From Caldilineaceae bacterium (GTDB lineage: Bacteria > Chloroflexota > Anaerolineae > Caldilineales > Caldilineaceae): 64,000 nt of DNA. Numbering within the stretch: position 1 is the stretch's first letter; each line of letters starts with the position of its first letter. The DNA lies in assembly GCA_026645575.1 (NCBI GenBank), contig JAPKMW010000060.1, positions 5,387 to 69,386 on the forward strand. Direction: 5' to 3'. This document shows, in pieces, positions 46,873-55,638 of the stretch. Position numbers and translations under genes: made by a program. Under the pieces are notes generated by a model, which worked only from the letters and a program-made list of their open reading frames with translations, had not been told where the DNA came from and did no database searches.

Positions 46873-47697
46873 ATGAGCCAAACCGAACGTCTCTATCGTA
46901 CACCAGCGGTGATCCTCAGCCGGCGCGACTACGGCGAGGCGGACCGCATTCTATCTGTTTTTACCCCCGGTCTTGGCAAGCAAGAGTTTCTGGCCAAAGG
47001 CATCCGCAAGACCACCAGCCGTAAAGCAGGGCATTTGGAGTTGTTTACCCACAGCACTTTGTTGGTGGCGAAAGCGCGCACGTGGGACATTGTCACCGAG
47101 GCGGCCAGTGTCGAAAGCTTTCGCACGCTACGCACCAATCTCGATGCTATCGGCTATGCCAGCTTCCTCTGTGAATTGGTCGATTGCTTCACCGAAAGCA
47201 ACGATGACAATCAACCTTTGTGGGATCTCTTTCTGCTAGCGTTGCGTGTGCTGGATGAGTATGGACAACAGGCGTTGGTGCAACAACCCCAGATCGATCC
47301 GCAGTTGTTGTTGCACTGGTTTCAATTACAGTTGTTAGCGCTTACTGGTTTTCAGCCGCAATTTTTCCACTGTTTGGCCTGTCAGGAAGCGTTGACGCCT
47401 GTCACCAACTATCTTAGTCTGGAAGATGGCGGCGTCTACTGCTCCCGTTGTGGTGCAACCCATGATGGGGCAGAAGCCATTGAGGCCGATGTCCTCAAGC
47501 TGTTACGCCACATTCAACGCAGCAGTTGGGCTGAGTTGCAAAGTGTCCGTGTCCGCCCGCCCATTCAACAGGCGATTGACACCATTCTCAACCGCTATCT
47601 CCTGACCATTGTCGAACGGCAGTTGAAGGCGGTCAACTTTTTGCGCCGCCTGCGCACAATGACCGCTGCGCCTGTCCACGTTCAGACACCAGTCTAG
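46873..47697 (+). CDS. recO: RecO, DNA repair protein
   Basis: 274 residues. An OB-fold N-terminus (YRTPAVILSRRDYGEADRIL ... FTPGLGKQEFLAKGIRKTTS) is followed by helical bundles and a zinc-binding set (CLACQEA near residue 175 and CSRCGA near 196). RecO loads RecA on SSB-coated single strands with RecR and anneals strands. It sits 110 nt after the tRNA and is followed by a 27-bp hairpin. lexA lies one gene further on, so two DNA-damage functions are near each other. Confidence 0.94.
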   Translation: MSQTERLYRTPAVILSRRDYGEADRILSVFTPGLGKQEFLAKGIRKTTSRKAGHLELFTHSTLLVAKARTWDIVTEAASVESFRTLRTNLDAIGYASFLCELVDCFTESNDDNQPLWDLFLLALRVLDEYGQQALVQQPQIDPQLLLHWFQLQLLALTGFQPQFFHCLACQEALTPVTNYLSLEDGGVYCSRCGATHDGAEAIEADVLKLLRHIQRSSWAELQSVRVRPPIQQAIDTILNRYLLTIVERQLKAVNFLRRLRTMTAAPVHVQTPV

Positions 47698-47699
47698 TC

Positions 47700-47764
47700 A
47701 AAGTCAAGCCTGAAGAGAAGCCAAGATGTGCTAACTTTCTTGGCTTCTCTTCAGGCTTGACTTT
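47700..47764. terminator. 27-bp perfect inverted repeat after recO
   Basis: Arms 47700-47726 and 47738-47764 (starting AAAGTCAAGCCTGAAGAG) are perfect, with an 11-nt loop, beginning directly after the recO stop and ending 26 nt before the MazG-like start. Confidence 0.8.
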
Positions 47765-47789
47765 TAGTCTTACAAGCGGGGTAAACCTA

Positions 47790-48203
47790 ATGCACATTCG
47801 TGAATATCAGCAATGGTTAGAAGCATGGGATCGGACACGCACTTGGGATCAGGTATTGGTCAGTCATACGCTTTTGCACGCCGTCGAAGAAATAGGCGAA
47901 GTCAGCAGACTTGTGCAGATCATTGAAGGATATCGTGCCGCCGGCAAGCTTGCGCCCGAACAGGTGCGTGAAGAGTTGGCGCTCGAACTCAGCGATCTGC
48001 AGGTCATGCTTTTCAAAATTGCCTATCTCTGTGGCATTGATATGGAGGAGGCAATGCAACGCGGACAACAAAAGGCGGACGCCCGCTTTCCGGATCCCTC
48101 TACCGGGCCGGAGAGCCGACGCGCCTATTGGCAACGTTTCAACGCCCACCTCGCTGAACGTCAACTTTCCAGTCAAGTCATTCACCAACCAGACAACGAA
48201 TAA
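47790..48203 (+). CDS. MazG-like nucleotide pyrophosphohydrolase
   Basis: About 137 residues from ATG 47790 (GCGGGG upstream is only a fair ribosome site). The all-alpha NTP pyrophosphatase pattern is present: HAVEEIGEVSRL near residue 31 and EELALELSDLQVMLFKI near residue 67 supply the E..E and E..D metal ligands. The short C-terminal YWQRFNAHLAER is not part of the catalytic core. The likely reaction is removal of pyrophosphate from a (d)NTP, a house-cleaning role. Confidence 0.85.
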   Translation: MHIREYQQWLEAWDRTRTWDQVLVSHTLLHAVEEIGEVSRLVQIIEGYRAAGKLAPEQVREELALELSDLQVMLFKIAYLCGIDMEEAMQRGQQKADARFPDPSTGPESRRAYWQRFNAHLAERQLSSQVIHQPDNE

Positions 48204-48287
48204 TTCCGTCTTTCGGTTTACCCTACCCTTCCTTACACTTTTGAAATGCGAGAGTTGTGATTTCGCTGAAATTGGGTGTTCAAATCA

Positions 48288-48363
48288 GAACAAACGTGCT
48301 TTCTCCCTATTGACACCGCACAGATGTTCGTGTATACTTGGGATACTTGGGAAACAAACGTTC
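48288..48363 (+). promoter_or_regulatory. lexA promoter with two candidate LexA boxes
   Basis: A near-ideal promoter TTGACA (48310-48315), 17-bp spacer, TATACT (48333-48338). It is flanked by GAACAAACGTGC (48288-48299) and AAACAAACGTTC (48352-48363). Each differs by one base from the Gram-positive type LexA/DinR box GAACRNRYGTTC. The second lies around +10 to +20, where LexA would block transcription. Two copies of GGGATACTTGG also occur here. Confidence 0.7.
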
Positions 48364-48419
48364 TGTATTTGGGATACTTGGCTTACCTTGGCATATCCTG
48401 GTTAAGATAGGGCTTACTC

Positions 48420-49118
48420 ATGATCACACTTTCCGCACGGCAAAAGCACATCCTACAATTTATTGTCGCCTTCATTCAAGAAAAAGAATATCCGCCCACC
48501 ATTCGCGAAATTGGCGAAAAGGTTGGCATCTCCAGCACATCCGTCGTGAATTACAACTTAGCTAAGTTAGAAAATGAGGAACTGATCACACGCGAACGCG
48601 ACGTAAGTCGCGGGTTGAGTGTGAACTGGCCTAAATTAACAACACTTGGCTTTGCCCCTGAACCAGTGCGTGAAGCGCCCGCTATCCCCATGAGTAGCGT
48701 TCCTGTTCACACCATGATCAGAATTCCTGTGTTGGGGCGCATTGCGGCCGGCGAACCCATTCGCGTAGAAGCCATTGATCCGGCGCGCGCAGAAGAATTT
48801 GTCGAGTTGGCGCAAGGGATGTTAGGTGCGCCGGAAAAACTCTTTGCTCTAAAAGTCCGGGGCGATTCGATGATCGATGCCAGTGTGTTAGATGGCGATA
48901 TTGTCATTTTACGCCATCAAGAGACCGCCAAAGATGGTGATATGGTGGCGGCTTGGGTCGAAGGTGACGAGGAGACAACGCTCAAGTATCTCTACCGGGA
49001 AGGTCGGCAAATCCGCTTGCAGCCGGCGAACCCGACCTACCAACCGATTATCCGACCGGCGGAAAAGGTGCGGATCAATGGTCGTGTGGTTTCGGTGATC
49101 CGCATGTTAAATCACTAG
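48420..49118 (+). CDS. lexA: LexA repressor
   Basis: 232 residues, slightly longer than E. coli LexA. The winged helix-turn-helix is at residues 1-65 (YPPTIREIGEKVGISSTSVV). The cleavage site Ala-Gly is in GRIAAGEPI near residue 106. The catalytic Ser is in VRGDSMIDASVLDGD (near 147) and the Lys in ETTLKYLYREG (near 184). RecA-stimulated self-cleavage relieves repression of SOS genes. Self-regulation is supported by the boxes upstream. Confidence 0.96.
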   Translation: MITLSARQKHILQFIVAFIQEKEYPPTIREIGEKVGISSTSVVNYNLAKLENEELITRERDVSRGLSVNWPKLTTLGFAPEPVREAPAIPMSSVPVHTMIRIPVLGRIAAGEPIRVEAIDPARAEEFVELAQGMLGAPEKLFALKVRGDSMIDASVLDGDIVILRHQETAKDGDMVAAWVEGDEETTLKYLYREGRQIRLQPANPTYQPIIRPAEKVRINGRVVSVIRMLNH

Positions 49119-49126
49119 CAATGGGT

Positions 49127-49179
49127 GGTAGACAGGTAGACAGGTTGGTGCAGTAAAACTACCTGTCTACCTGTCTACC
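49127..49179. terminator. Tandem-word hairpin between convergent lexA and acpP
   Basis: 19-bp perfect arms 49127-49145 and 49161-49179, each made of 8-bp units GTAGACAG. It lies between the two stops and probably ends both transcripts. Confidence 0.8.
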
Positions 49180-49187
49180 TTGTTATA

Positions 49188-49415
49188 TCAGCCCTCTAAA
49201 AAGCGCACGGCGTCACCGACCGTGCGAATTTCTTGCGCTTGCGTATCGCTGATTTCGCCGCCAAATTCCTCTTCAAATTGCATAATCAGTTCAACCAAAT
49301 CGAGGCTATCCGCTTCCAAATCTTCGCGGAACCGCGCCTCCATCGTGACATCACCCTCGTCCACGCCGAGTTGCTCCACGATAATTGCACGAACACGTTC
49401 CAATGTAGTAGCCAT
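49188..49415 (-). CDS. acpP: Acyl carrier protein
   Basis: 75 residues, acidic four-helix fold. The phosphopantetheine Ser is in the motif [18 protein letters not shown] (Ser at residue ~37). It carries growing chains for fatty acid synthesis. It is alone on the minus strand, convergent with lexA, and its upstream region is the long gene-free gap 49416-50294. A lipid acyltransferase (plsC) lies on the far side of that gap. Confidence 0.95.
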   Translation of the reverse strand: MATTLERVRAIIVEQLGVDEGDVTMEARFREDLEADSLDLVELIMQFEEEFGGEISDTQAQEIRTVGDAVRFLEG

Positions 49416-49726
49416 GAATATACTTCTCCTCTAGTCATTACAAAGTAGATGAAAACAAGCAAGTAAAGGGGCAACAAGCCAAAGGGATTAGCGCATTGCG
49501 ACCACTCGTTTCATTGCACTCTCCCAATTCTGCTCCCCCAACTCAGCGTCACGGTTAGATGGCATTCGGCAATTTTAGTCAGCACACAGCAACCTGTCAA
49601 ACAGGACAGGGTGCGAAGTGTCTTCCATTCGAGCCGCCTCACCTTCCTTTCCCCTATTTTCTACCAAGTATAGCTCACTGCAAAGTGAGAACACTGGCAA
49701 CGTGGATTAGTTGCGCGGGGAATTTT

Positions 49727-49785
49727 GCTTCGTTGGCGGCGCCGTTGGTTTCGACAAGCTCAACCAACGGCGCCGCCAACGAAGC
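49727..49785. repeat. 24-bp perfect inverted repeat with TTCGACAAGCTCA loop
   Basis: Arms 49727-49750 and 49762-49785 (starting GCTTCGTTGGCGGCGCC) are perfect. The loop region reads TTCGACAAGCTCA, the same 13 bases as in the hairpin at 54072-54130. Confidence 0.85.
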
Positions 49786-49887
49786 AACCTGTAACTAACC
49801 TGTAACTACCACCCATATGATAGAACATAGTTGTGAGGTTTGAGGGGAGCTTACTTCACAACGTCATACTAGCACCTCTAATTGGTT

Positions 49888-49940
49888 CCTCCTTTGTATG
49901 AAGCCCGCCGGTACACCCGTACTTGGCGGGCGCCTCCTTT
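49888..49940. repeat. GC hairpin flanked by 8-bp direct repeats CCTCCTTT
   Basis: Stem GCCCGCC (49903-49909) with GGCGGGC (49925-49931), plus an inner GTAC/GTAC stem around ACCC. CCTCCTTT occurs on both sides (49888-49895, 49933-49940). On the minus strand these are AAAGGAGG, ideal anti-16S sequences, before and after the hairpin. Confidence 0.6.
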
Positions 49941-50294
49941 TATAGGCTATTTTCATCACGCCTGTTCAAGTGACTTTGGCAACTTTGCCACCAAAAAGAC
50001 AGGCAAATTTGTTGTTTGCTACAGCGTTTGTCCGAGCGTGGGGTCAACTATCTTATCGACACAGAATCCACCATCCGCCTGATCCCAGCCATGTAAAAGT
50101 CATGTATCATAATCAACGGGTAGAAATGGTGCATCTACTCGTTTCCTTTTGGGTTTCCTTTCTCCTTGTGGAACCGCTGATCTTATGGTCGGCGGTTCTA
50201 CGCTTTTTAAAGCCCATTGCGCTTTCGCGCTGCTCATTTTTTGGTATACTATCCCTAACTGAATCCATCACTCAAACAGAAAGTAGTGCTGACC

Positions 50295-51035
50295 ATGCCT
50301 GTTCCTGTTCGTCGCTTCCTGCGCGCTGGGTTAATTATTTTTGGCCGGCTGCTGGCGCGCCTGTTGTTCCGTGTCACCATCGAGGGCGTGGAAAATGCGC
50401 CGCGTTCACCGCACAATCTGCTGGTCATCTCCAATCACTTCAGTTGGTTCGACGCACCAATTCTTTCCCTCCTCCTCCCCTTTCCGCCGGCTTATTTGAT
50501 TGCCACCGAGGCGATGGCGAAAGGATGGATTCGCACCTTCACCACCATTTTTGAAAGCATTCCCATCTGGCGCGGTCAGGTTGACCGCAAAGCACTAACG
50601 ACCGCCGTTACCAAGTTGCAAGCCGGCGGCGTGGTTGGCATCTTCCCGGAAGGCGGGGTTATGCCAGAGTTGGCAGAGTTAGTCGCCAGTGGGCAACAGA
50701 TCCCCGAACTGCGCGGTAACATGTCACGTGCCAGCGCCCAATTGATGCGTGCTAAGGCCGGTGTCGCTCTACTGGCGACGATGAGTGGGGCGCAGATTAT
50801 GCCGGTCGCCCTGATCGGTAGCCACCAGTTAATGGACAACCTCAAACAGCGTCGCCGCACGCCCATCACCATTCGCATTGGCCCCACCTTCGGCCCCCTT
50901 ACCCTTGATCCTAATGCCAAAGGCCAAGCACGCCGTCAACAACTGGATGACCTGTCCGATGAGATGATGCGCAGAATTGCCATCCTGTTTCCACTAGAGA
51001 ATCGGGGTTACTACACTGACCAGGTGACGGAGTAA
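50295..51035 (+). CDS. plsC: 1-acyl-sn-glycerol-3-phosphate acyltransferase (PlsC-like)
   Basis: About 246 residues from ATG 50295 (a GTG at 50286 is in frame). Motif I NHFSWFDAP (residues ~51-59), motif II around SIPIWRGQVDR, motif III GIFPEGGV and motif IV IMPVALIGSHQL are all present. An N-terminal hydrophobic segment (FLRAGLIIFGRLLARLLF) anchors it at the membrane. It adds the second acyl chain to make phosphatidic acid. The usual acyl donor would be acyl-ACP, and acpP is 880 bp away. Confidence 0.9.
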   Translation: MPVPVRRFLRAGLIIFGRLLARLLFRVTIEGVENAPRSPHNLLVISNHFSWFDAPILSLLLPFPPAYLIATEAMAKGWIRTFTTIFESIPIWRGQVDRKALTTAVTKLQAGGVVGIFPEGGVMPELAELVASGQQIPELRGNMSRASAQLMRAKAGVALLATMSGAQIMPVALIGSHQLMDNLKQRRRTPITIRIGPTFGPLTLDPNAKGQARRQQLDDLSDEMMRRIAILFPLENRGYYTDQVTE

Positions 51036-51038
51036 AGA

Positions 51039-51120
51039 GGGCAGAAGACAGAGGGCAGAAGACAGAGGGCAGAGAACAGAAGTCAGACATCATTGCTTGA
51101 CTTCTGATTTCTGTCTTCTG
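51039..51120. terminator. Tandem-word hairpin between convergent plsC and DUF429 gene
   Basis: The left side is built of repeated GGCAGAAGACAGA words (51040-51090); CAGAAGACAGA and CAGAAGTCA pair with TGACTTCTG and TCTGTCTTCTG at 51099-51120. It spans the whole gap between the two stops. Confidence 0.7.
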
Positions 51121-51864
51121 TTATGGCGGTAAGGGTGTGAGAATGTGTCCTTCCGCAACAGAGCCATAGACTCTGGTAAACGCGGGGCCGTGATACCACA
51201 GATAGGCAGCGGTGTAGGCGCAAGTGACGGCGTCGAGGGTGTCTTCGTGGGCTTTGAGGGCGTGACCACGCAGTTGGGTCAGATCAGTCGCCAGGAGATC
51301 GGTGGCGCCAAGCAGGGGTGGGATAGCGTGCTGAAGGGTGGCGAGTAGCTGCTGGTAGCGGGCAAATTCAGCCAGCCGTTGGTTGTAGGTGCGACCGGGG
51401 CGCGCTTTATATTTCAAGGTCTTGGGCAGGTTGAAGAAATGGACATGGGCCGGGTGAGGGAAAATTTCACAGATATAGCGGCCCTGCCCTTGCCGCGGGA
51501 TCGGGGCGCTTTCGATAAAGCCGTAAACTTGCGTGAAGTACGCAACGAGGGTCTCCCCGCGCACCTCCCCGTCAAAGGCCAACAAGCGCCGGTTGCCCGG
51601 TAGCGCACCGGCTTCAAAACGGCGCCATTCCGCGCTCAAGGCTTGGTCACAGACACGCCGACCGGTTTCGTTGCGTACGCGTAACGGCGCATCGACCGCA
51701 ATCACGGCTGGGCTATCGCCTTGCAAATAGGGCGCGACAAAGGCAAAGATCGCTTCATTGCTACCCAAGTTACCGGTATAAGTCACCAGGGTGTTGTCAT
51801 GCAGGATCGCCGCGCCAGTGCGATTCCGCGGACTCCAGGCCAGATCAAGTCCAATGCAGATCAT
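51121..51864 (-). CDS. DUF429 family protein (predicted RNase H-like nuclease)
   Basis: 247 residues. The start MICIGLDLAWSPRNRTGAAI carries the first acidic residue of the RNase H-like fold. AVIAVDAPLRVRNETGRRVCD is the second conserved segment (VDAPL), and KAHEDTLDAVTCAYTAAYLW the C-terminal acidic one. YICEIFPHPAHVHFFNL is also typical. Family members are predicted nucleases of unknown target. It is divergent from the carbonic anhydrase gene, with 121 bp between. Confidence 0.85.
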   Translation of the reverse strand: MICIGLDLAWSPRNRTGAAILHDNTLVTYTGNLGSNEAIFAFVAPYLQGDSPAVIAVDAPLRVRNETGRRVCDQALSAEWRRFEAGALPGNRRLLAFDGEVRGETLVAYFTQVYGFIESAPIPRQGQGRYICEIFPHPAHVHFFNLPKTLKYKARPGRTYNQRLAEFARYQQLLATLQHAIPPLLGATDLLATDLTQLRGHALKAHEDTLDAVTCAYTAAYLWYHGPAFTRVYGSVAEGHILTPLPP

Positions 51865-51985
51865 AGTGTAGGATGATTCCTCAATTTCTGGAACAGCCGG
51901 TATAATAGCAGCAAATCTCCCTCATGTTTTCCCAGTTGATTTCTGATTATCGCCAACCAAGCCACTGACCAAAGGAGCAAAACGC

Positions 51986-52570
51986 ATGAGTGCCATTCTA
52001 AACGAAGTTTTGAGCGCTAACGCCAATTACGCCGCCAATTTTGGCGATAAGGCCAAACTGCCCATGCCGCCAGGCCGTCACTTTGCTATTTTGACCTGTA
52101 TGGATGCGCGGCTCGACCCGGCCAAATATGCCGGATTGGCCGAAGGCGACGCCCATGTCATCCGCAACGCTGGCGGTCGCGCCAGTGATGATGCCATTCG
52201 GTCGTTGGTCATTTCCTATAAACTGCTCGGCACGCGCGAATGGTTTGTCATTCACCACACCGACTGCGGCATGGAAACCTTCACCGATGAGATCATGCGC
52301 GATCTGTTAGCCAGCAGCCTGAAGACCGCCAGCATCGACGCCAGCGGCTGGCACGACAGCGGCGATGGCCCCGGCTCCACCGAAGGACAATTTATTGATT
52401 GGCTCACCATCAAGGATCAGGCCACCAGCGTCACCGCCGACGTACAGCGCATTCGTAATCATCCCTTGGTTCCCCAAAACATTCCCATCTATGGCTATAT
52501 TTACGATGTTCGCAGCGGTACACTTGTAGAGGTGCCTGCGGCAATGGCGGTGGGGAAAGCACAGGCGTAA
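51986..52570 (+). CDS. Beta-carbonic anhydrase (cytoplasmic)
   Basis: 194 residues. [18 protein letters not shown] gives the CxDxR motif (Cys near residue 38, Asp-Arg dyad) and [12 protein letters not shown] the zinc His and Cys (near residues 90-93). This is the shorter beta-class type found in many Gram-positives and actinobacteria. It interconverts CO2 and bicarbonate. AAAGGAG precedes ATG 51986. A TATAAT box is at 51901-51906. A second, exported carbonic anhydrase is at 60157-60891. Confidence 0.92.
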   Translation: MSAILNEVLSANANYAANFGDKAKLPMPPGRHFAILTCMDARLDPAKYAGLAEGDAHVIRNAGGRASDDAIRSLVISYKLLGTREWFVIHHTDCGMETFTDEIMRDLLASSLKTASIDASGWHDSGDGPGSTEGQFIDWLTIKDQATSVTADVQRIRNHPLVPQNIPIYGYIYDVRSGTLVEVPAAMAVGKAQA

Positions 52571-52591
52571 GCTACAGCCAAGCGGTTTCTT

Positions 52592-52620
52592 TTGACAGAC
52601 GGCGTAACTTGTATTATAGT
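52592..52620 (+). promoter_or_regulatory. Sigma-70 promoter of the sugar ABC operon
   Basis: TTGACA (52592-52597), 17-bp spacer, TATAGT (52615-52620), 22 nt after the carbonic anhydrase stop. The leader to the binding-protein gene would be ~310 nt and includes the palindrome at 52794. Confidence 0.8.
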
Positions 52621-52793
52621 CCAATGGGCAATAGTTTGGCTACCCAATCGCAAAGCAAGGGCAAAAGATAGGTGGAAAAAACTTTTCCCACGCTGTCACA
52701 CATCTCCGCAATCCAGCTAAGAAAACCAAACGCGCCACACTGTTTTGTTCGATAAGCGATGAGTAGTTGGAGCGTCCGGTGATGGTTGCATTT

Positions 52794-52860
52794 TTGTCCC
52801 GTAGGGACGGCTGAGTTTAGCGAATATCCTTTCCTAAATTCAATCGTCCCTACGGGACAA
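52794..52860. repeat. Inverted repeat, relative of 25206-25281
   Basis: Arms 52794-52820 and 52834-52860 pair with three mismatches. The outer GTCCCGTAGGGACG and the following CTGAGTTTAG are the same as in the repeat at 25206. It is in the 5' leader of the ABC operon. The rest of the 365-bp gap 52571-52935 has only the promoter and a short GGTGGAAAA/TTTTCCCAC-like hairpin near 52670. Confidence 0.8.
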
Positions 52861-52935
52861 GTTGTCATTACGATTGATTTAGCAAAATATCCCTGACCAT
52901 TCAATCATATGCGTTAACACTGTTTAGGAGGACAA

Positions 52936-54039
52936 ATGCAGAAACATTCATCGAAATTGTCTCTGATCTTGGGGCTGTTGCTCATGGTCACGCTGCTGGC
53001 GACGGCTTGTGTGGCGCCGGCCCCGGCAGGTGGCAGTGAAGCCCCAGCGGCGGACAGCGCAGCGGCAACGGCAGCCCCTGCCGCCGAAGGCGGTTATGTC
53101 ATCGGCGTGAGCAATACGTTGGTCGGCAACGGCTGGCGCGAGCAGATGATCTGTGCCATCAAGGCGCAAGCAACCGCCAGCGGCCTGGTCGATCAGGTCG
53201 TCGTGGTCAACCGCAACGGCGGCCCCACCGAGCAGATCGCTGACCTGGAAGGGTTGATCTCCCAGGGAGTCGATGCCATCATCCTCAACCCGACGGATCG
53301 CGAAGGCTTGAACGCCGTCATTGAAGCGGCCATTGCCCAAGGCATCGTTGTCGTGGCCGTTGATCAGGCGGTCACTGCCGAGGGCGCCTATGTTGTGACC
53401 AATGACCAGGTTGCCTATGCGCGCGTGGGCGCGGAATGGCTCTTTGAAAAGTTGGGTGGCAAAGGGAATGTCGCCGAAATGCGCGGCATCGACGGCGTCC
53501 CCGCCGACACCGACCGCAATAACGGCTTCCAAGAAGCGTTGGACAAGTACCCGGACATTGAAGTGGTAGCCGAAGTCTTCACCGGCTGGGACCCCTCCAC
53601 CGCGGCCCAACAGGCGCTGGATCTGATCACCACCAAAGAGGTGAACGGCATTTGGACTTCCGGCACCGATTACACCACGGTTCAACAGTTCCAGGCGGCC
53701 AACAAGCCCTTTGTGCCGGTTGTCGGCGCGGACAACAACGGTTTTATCGGCCAACTGATCGACCTGGCTGATGATGGTCTGGTCGGCGCGGCTGTCACCA
53801 ACCCGCCGGCCATCGGCGCCGTGGGCATGGCAATTGCGCTGGATGCGCTCACCGGCAAGAACCCGGAACAGACCACGCTCCTTACCCCCGTCGTCTATTC
53901 CACTGATGATGTTGAGGCGTTGAAGGCGCTCTACGCCCCGGATCAACAACCCGGCTGGAGCACCTATGTTGACATCGAACCGTACACCAGCTACAACGGC
54001 AGCGCCGATGTTTCTGCCTGTAAGGGACCGGGCGAGTAG
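52936..54039 (+). CDS. Sugar ABC transporter substrate-binding lipoprotein
   Basis: 367 residues with TTTAGGAGG before ATG 52936. The lipobox is LATAC (Cys at residue ~25), followed by an Ala/Pro-rich linker. The periplasmic-binding type 1 fold starts [20 protein letters not shown], with [20 protein letters not shown] and [20 protein letters not shown], typical of the ribose/galactose class. The ligand cannot be set from sequence. It is the first gene of a four-gene import operon. Confidence 0.92.
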   Translation: MQKHSSKLSLILGLLLMVTLLATACVAPAPAGGSEAPAADSAAATAAPAAEGGYVIGVSNTLVGNGWREQMICAIKAQATASGLVDQVVVVNRNGGPTEQIADLEGLISQGVDAIILNPTDREGLNAVIEAAIAQGIVVVAVDQAVTAEGAYVVTNDQVAYARVGAEWLFEKLGGKGNVAEMRGIDGVPADTDRNNGFQEALDKYPDIEVVAEVFTGWDPSTAAQQALDLITTKEVNGIWTSGTDYTTVQQFQAANKPFVPVVGADNNGFIGQLIDLADDGLVGAAVTNPPAIGAVGMAIALDALTGKNPEQTTLLTPVVYSTDDVEALKALYAPDQQPGWSTYVDIEPYTSYNGSADVSACKGPGE

Positions 54040-54071
54040 AGGTCTTCGATAACGATCCATAAATTCCTTTT

Positions 54072-54130
54072 GACAAGGTGACAGGGTGACAAGGTGACTT
54101 CGACAAGCTCAGTCACCCTGTCACCTTGTC
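54072..54130. repeat. Tandem-word hairpin between binding protein and ATPase genes
   Basis: 19-bp perfect arms 54072-54090 and 54112-54130 (GACAAGGTGACAGGGTGAC) made of GGTGACA words; the loop has TTCGACAAGCTCA. It is 33 nt after the binding-protein stop and probably limits read-through, keeping the binding protein in excess. Confidence 0.8.
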
Positions 54131-54147
54131 ATCTTCACAGGGCCAGC

Positions 54148-55638
54148 ATGAACGACTCTCACCCACTTCTCTCTACCACGGCCATTGCGAAATCGTACGG
54201 TTCCGTCGTGGCTTTAAAAGCTGTTGACTTTGTTGTCCGTCCCGGCGAAATTCATGCCCTGCTGGGCGCCAACGGCGCCGGCAAGAGTACGTTGGTCAAA
54301 ATTCTGGCCGGTGTTCAGGGAGCTGATGCCGGCACAATGCAGGTTGACGGCAAAGCCATGCGCTTCCGCACGCCGGCCGATGCCATCAACGCCGGCATTG
54401 CCACCGTCTTTCAAGACCCGGCGCTCATTCCCGATCTCACCGTTGAACAGAATCTGCGTCTCAGCAATATCGACCAGGCGACCTTTCAGCGTTGGCTCCA
54501 ACGCTTTGACCTGGGTGATCTTGACCTGACGGCCCAAGTGCGTGAACTGCCGTTGGAGGCGCTGCGCATGGTCGATCTGGCGCGGGCGGTCAGTCGCGAC
54601 CCGCATGTCTTGTTACTCGACGAGATCACCGCTGCACTTACTGCGGACCAAGCCGAGCAGGTCTTTGCCCTGTTACGCGAATGGAAAGCGCAAGGGCGGG
54701 CCGCCGTGTTGATCACCCATCGGCTGGCCGAAGTGCTGCACATTTGCGACCGCGCCACGATTTTGCGTGATGGCCGCAATGTCACTGTGCTGGCGATGGC
54801 TGACGCCGACGAACATCGGTTGGTGGAAGCCATGTTGGGCGCGCCGGCGGAACGCCTGGCGCCAAGCAACCGCAGCGACAACCAGCACGCCTATGGGGCG
54901 GTTGCGCTGGAAGCGCGCAACCTCACCTCCCGCCAGATTGTGCGCGACGTTTCGTTTAGCGTGCGCCAGGGCGAGGTGCTGGGGATGGTGGCGCTGGAAG
55001 GGCAGGGGCAGGAACGGCTCTTTGAACTACTCTCCGGCGACCGACAGCCGACGGCGGGGAAAATTTTGGTTGGCGGTCATACGCAGCGCTTTCATTCACC
55101 CTATGATGCCGTGCAACAGGGTGTTGTGTTGGTGCCGGGGGATCGGTTGCGGGCGCTGTTGCCCAATCAACCGGTGCGGCACAACCTGGCGACGCCCCTC
55201 TTTAACCGCTTACAACGCTGGTTCGGCATTCCCGCCGATGAACCGCAACGGGTCACGAATGCCATCAATCGGTTGTCGATTGACATTCGTGCCGCGTCGC
55301 AAGTGCGCCGGCTCTCCGGCGGCAACCAGCAAAAAGTAGTGATTGGGCGGTGGTTGGTCGCCGGCTTTCGTACACTGCTCTGCTTTGACCCGACGCGCGG
55401 TATCGACATCCAGACCAAACGGGAGATTTACATGCTGTTGCGCGAATTGGCTGCCAATGGCGCTGCCATTCTGCTCTACACCAGTGAACTGGCCGAGATT
55501 CGGCTAGTCTGTGATCGTGTGCTGATTATGCACGGCGGCCGTATAGTTGATGAGCAGGATGCAGCAACCGCCACTGAAGCATCGCTGTTAACGGCGGCAC
55601 ATGGCCTAGAAAACAAAATGGAGGCAAGGCCGGCATGA
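54148..55638 (+). CDS. Sugar ABC transporter ATPase with two nucleotide-binding domains (RbsA/MglA type)
   Basis: About 496 residues from ATG 54148. Domain 1 has Walker A GANGAGKSTLVKILAG and Walker B HVLLLDEITAALTADQAEQV; its signature is reduced (VRELPLEALRMVDLARA), lacking LSGGQ. Domain 2 has a degenerate Walker A (GMVALEGQGQERLFELLSG) but an intact signature RRLSGGNQQKVVIGRWL. This asymmetric pair is usual for RbsA-type ATPases. It is translationally coupled to the first permease (stop/start overlap at 55635). Confidence 0.92.
   Translation: MNDSHPLLSTTAIAKSYGSVVALKAVDFVVRPGEIHALLGANGAGKSTLVKILAGVQGADAGTMQVDGKAMRFRTPADAINAGIATVFQDPALIPDLTVEQNLRLSNIDQATFQRWLQRFDLGDLDLTAQVRELPLEALRMVDLARAVSRDPHVLLLDEITAALTADQAEQVFALLREWKAQGRAAVLITHRLAEVLHICDRATILRDGRNVTVLAMADADEHRLVEAMLGAPAERLAPSNRSDNQHAYGAVALEARNLTSRQIVRDVSFSVRQGEVLGMVALEGQGQERLFELLSGDRQPTAGKILVGGHTQRFHSPYDAVQQGVVLVPGDRLRALLPNQPVRHNLATPLFNRLQRWFGIPADEPQRVTNAINRLSIDIRAASQVRRLSGGNQQKVVIGRWLVAGFRTLLCFDPTRGIDIQTKREIYMLLRELAANGAAILLYTSELAEIRLVCDRVLIMHGGRIVDEQDAATATEASLLTAAHGLENKMEARPA

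Larger units (their letters stand above)
49416..50294. other. 879-bp region without a supported gene
   Basis: Contains a 24-bp inverted repeat (49727-49785) and a hairpin with flanking direct repeats (49888-49940), both listed. The + strand open frames here (49559-49798, 49882-50082, 49970-50554) have poor starts and no recognisable content. It should also hold the acpP and plsC promoters. It could encode a small RNA. Confidence 0.5.

Noticed and set aside
49559..50082. Short + strand frames in the 879-bp gap
   Set aside because: Poor starts, they cross hairpins, and no domain is visible.
52614..52904. 96-codon minus-strand frame in the ABC operon leader
   Set aside because: It runs through a palindromic repeat and the promoter, has no ribosome site and no recognisable content.
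52948..54060. 370-codon minus-strand frame opposite the sugar-binding protein
   Set aside because: Antisense shadow of a well-supported lipoprotein gene.
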